A stretch of DNA of 7,526 nucleotides from Actinomycetota bacterium. GTDB lineage: Bacteria; Actinomycetota; Thermoleophilia; Gaiellales; Gaiellaceae. Every line of letters begins with the position of its first letter. Position 1 is the first letter of the stretch. The DNA is taken from contig JACDER010000059.1 of NCBI GenBank assembly GCA_013816275.1, positions 1 to 7,526 of the forward strand, given 5' to 3'. A program made the translations under genes and the position numbers. The notes under the pieces are model-generated. The model had not been told where the DNA came from. It worked only from the letters and a program-made list of their open reading frames with translations, and ran no database searches. This document shows positions 6,422 to 7,526 of this stretch, piece after piece.

Positions 6422-6629
6422 GCACGGGCCGCTCCGGGTCGCTGTTGTCGACGATCACGTCGGCGAGCTCTGCGGGCCGCACGGCCTCCAGATAGAGACG
6501 CTGCCCCGGCGCATACCGGCGCTGGTAGAGCCCCTCGGTCTCTGTGCCGTCCCGCGCGATCCCGCGCCGGATCGCCTCGTCGGACCGCGACCCGGGCGGG
6601 AAGCGGAAGCCGCGCCACGATTGCCGCAA
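6390..6629 (-). pseudogene. C-terminal remnant of a uridine-kinase-like protein
   Basis: A 79-codon frame resembling only the last third of actinobacterial uridine kinase-like P-loop kinases: RRGIARDG, then YQRRYAPGQRLYLEAVRPAE and ADVIVDNSDPERPVL. That C-terminal signature normally follows about 130 residues with a P-loop, which are absent. The only start is a TTG at 6629. Two codons upstream lies the nei TGA (6638-6636), which is in the same frame, so the remnant reads as an in-frame extension of the glycosylase past its stop. Codons still end mostly in G or C, so the loss may be recent or the piece may still be translated after nei. The final dozen residues (LSPGGAGARP) overlap the plsC 3' end antisense. 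With no P-loop it should not be an active kinase. The alternative is a small independent gene. Confidence 0.65.
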
Positions 6630-6635
6630 GCTCCC

Positions 6636-7352
6636 TCAGGACTGGCAGCCGGGACACCAGTACGCGATCCGGTTGTCGTCGCCCTGCCCACGCGAGCTGA
6701 TCGGCGTGCCACAGCGGGGGCAGGGACGGCCCGCGCGGCGGTAGACGGCCCGGCGCCGGCGGCCGCCCTCGAGCGAGGAGCCCATCAGCCGGGCGGCCTG
6801 ATCGAGGACGCTTTGAAGCTCCTCGTCGGACGCGTTCTCGACGGCCCGCCAGGGCGAGATGCGCGCGTGCCAGAGCGCTTCCGCGCGCCAGAGATTGCCG
6901 ATCCCCGCAACGAGCCGCTGATCGAGCAGCACATCGCCGAGCGCGCGGCGCTGATCGGCCCCGCGGAGCCGCCCAGCATCGACCCGCTCGGTGAGGATGT
7001 CCGGTCCGAGGCGGGCCGTACGGCCGCGCTCGAGTTCCAGGACCGGCCCGTTCCAGAGCACGGCTTCGTGCTCGTTTCCGCGCAGGACGAGCCAGGGGCG
7101 GCCGGTCCGCTCCCGGCCGCGGGGGACGACCGTCCAGCGCCCGCGCATGCGCAGGTGGCTTCGAACGACGACGCCGCCCTCGAACGCGAGCAGGAGGTTC
7201 TTCCCGACGGCCCGGGCGGAAACGAGCCGGCGGCCGTCCACCAGCCGAGCGACCGCGGCTCCGCGAGGATGAGGCGCCTCGGCCTCCACCTCCGTTCCGA
7301 CGAGAACCTGAAGGCCGCGCGCCGCCCGATGGAGGGAATCGCCTTCTGGCAT
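6636..7352 (-). CDS. nei: Endonuclease VIII / Nei2-like DNA glycosylase-AP lyase (Fpg/Nei family)
   Basis: Bifunctional DNA glycosylase/AP lyase of base-excision repair that removes oxidised bases. The 238-residue protein begins MPEGD, giving the catalytic N-terminal Pro2 (Schiff base) and Glu3. Lys51 in VGKNLLL is the conserved DNA-contacting Lys. The H2TH region spans about 143-169 (LDQRLVAGIGNLWRAEAL, with Asn153). The C-terminal zinc finger has Cys211, Cys214, Cys233 and Cys236, with Arg228 in NRIAYWCPGCQ as the beta-hairpin Arg. MPEGD rather than MPEGPE, and the VYRRAGRPCPRCG spacing, point to Nei2-like rather than Fpg/MutM. It is slightly short for the family but all key residues are present. 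Its ATG is 1 nt after the TGA of the upstream Cys-rich gene, implying coupled translation. No strong ribosome-binding site is seen. Confidence 0.95.
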   Translation of the reverse strand: MPEGDSLHRAARGLQVLVGTEVEAEAPHPRGAAVARLVDGRRLVSARAVGKNLLLAFEGGVVVRSHLRMRGRWTVVPRGRERTGRPWLVLRGNEHEAVLWNGPVLELERGRTARLGPDILTERVDAGRLRGADQRRALGDVLLDQRLVAGIGNLWRAEALWHARISPWRAVENASDEELQSVLDQAARLMGSSLEGGRRRRAVYRRAGRPCPRCGTPISSRGQGDDNRIAYWCPGCQS

Positions 7353-7353
7353 C

Positions 7354-7526
7354 TCAAGTCCCGGGGAGGATGCAGTCCGCCTCGCGCCGCTGGAGCCGAA
7401 CCGAGTCCTTCCGGACTATGTAGCGGTCGCAAACCCCGCCCCCGACCTTGACGAGGCAGATGAAGACACTCGACGCGGGCCCCTGGGCGAAGAACAGCCT
7501 CGGGTTGGGCGTGCAGTGAGTGTTAC
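7354..7526 (-). CDS. 3' end of a Cys-rich protein of unknown function (truncated by window edge)
   Basis: Reading leftward from 7524, the frame is open for 56 codons to TGA at 7356-7354. Only 6 of these codons end in A or T, the strong G/C third-position bias of real genes here, and neither other minus-strand frame looks coding. The peptide includes CTPNPRLFFAQGPASSVFIC and VCDRYIVRKDSVRL and ends ADCILPGT. Four cysteines in 56 residues (positions 4, 23, 32, 51) suggest disulfides and therefore an exported protein, but any signal peptide is outside the window. Its stop is 1 nt before the nei ATG, so the two are probably co-transcribed. Product not recognised. Confidence 0.7.
   Translation of the reverse strand, partial: NTHCTPNPRLFFAQGPASSVFICLVKVGGGVCDRYIVRKDSVRLQRREADCILPGT

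Noticed and set aside
6364..6657. A 97-codon minus-strand frame overlapping the uridine-kinase remnant
   Set aside because: Arg/Ala-rich out-of-frame shadow. The kinase-like signature is in the other frame.
7413..7428. 5-bp hairpin (AGTCC/GGACT) with a GGAA loop inside the Cys-rich partial gene
   Set aside because: Too short to be significant in GC-rich DNA and fully explained by coding sequence.

Overview
The window is GC-rich bacterial chromosome with tightly packed genes and strong G/C bias at third codon positions. Gene content and sequence style suggest a high-GC actinobacterium, probably of the Thermoleophilia (Gaiellales/Solirubrobacterales-like). The hints are a long zinc-ribbon/class III cyclase/AAA-ATPase/TPR protein, an actinobacterial-type ParA with a GVAKTT P-loop, and a Nei2-like glycosylase. 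The taxonomic placement is inference. I see no rRNA, tRNA, CRISPR array, insertion sequence or phage gene.

Layout. From about 5620 down to 1, all genes run leftward (minus strand). In transcription order they are: a 414-aa protein with a degenerate ApeA-like HEPN region (5619-4375); a 996-aa zinc-ribbon/cyclase/ATPase/TPR signalling protein 20 nt further on (4354-1364); a 79-aa small protein (1307-1068); a ParA ATPase (972-202); and the 5' end of an unidentified gene that overlaps the parA stop codon by 8 nt and runs off the left edge (209-1). Divergent from this block across a 49-bp gap is plsC on the plus strand (5669-6421). To its right a second leftward set converges on plsC: the 3' end of a Cys-rich, possibly secreted protein (7526-7354), a Nei/Fpg-family DNA glycosylase starting 1 nt later (7352-6636), and, in frame just past its stop codon, a C-terminal remnant of a uridine-kinase-like protein (6629-6390) whose tail overlaps plsC antisense.

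How the parts relate. plsC is lipid biosynthesis housekeeping, nei is base-excision repair, and parA is chromosome or cargo positioning. The least ordinary part is the pair formed by the HEPN-like protein and the cyclase/ATPase/TPR protein. The cyclase keeps its metal-binding and transition-state residues but has Leu at a usual purine-specifying position, and its upstream neighbour looks like an HEPN protein that has lost the catalytic Arg. A perfect 12-bp inverted repeat lies inside the first 90 nt of the HEPN-like gene. Whether the pair is a signalling or defence module cannot be settled from sequence alone.

There is no gene-free stretch longer than about 100 bp. The long plus-strand open frames opposite the cyclase and the HEPN-like gene are composition-driven shadows.
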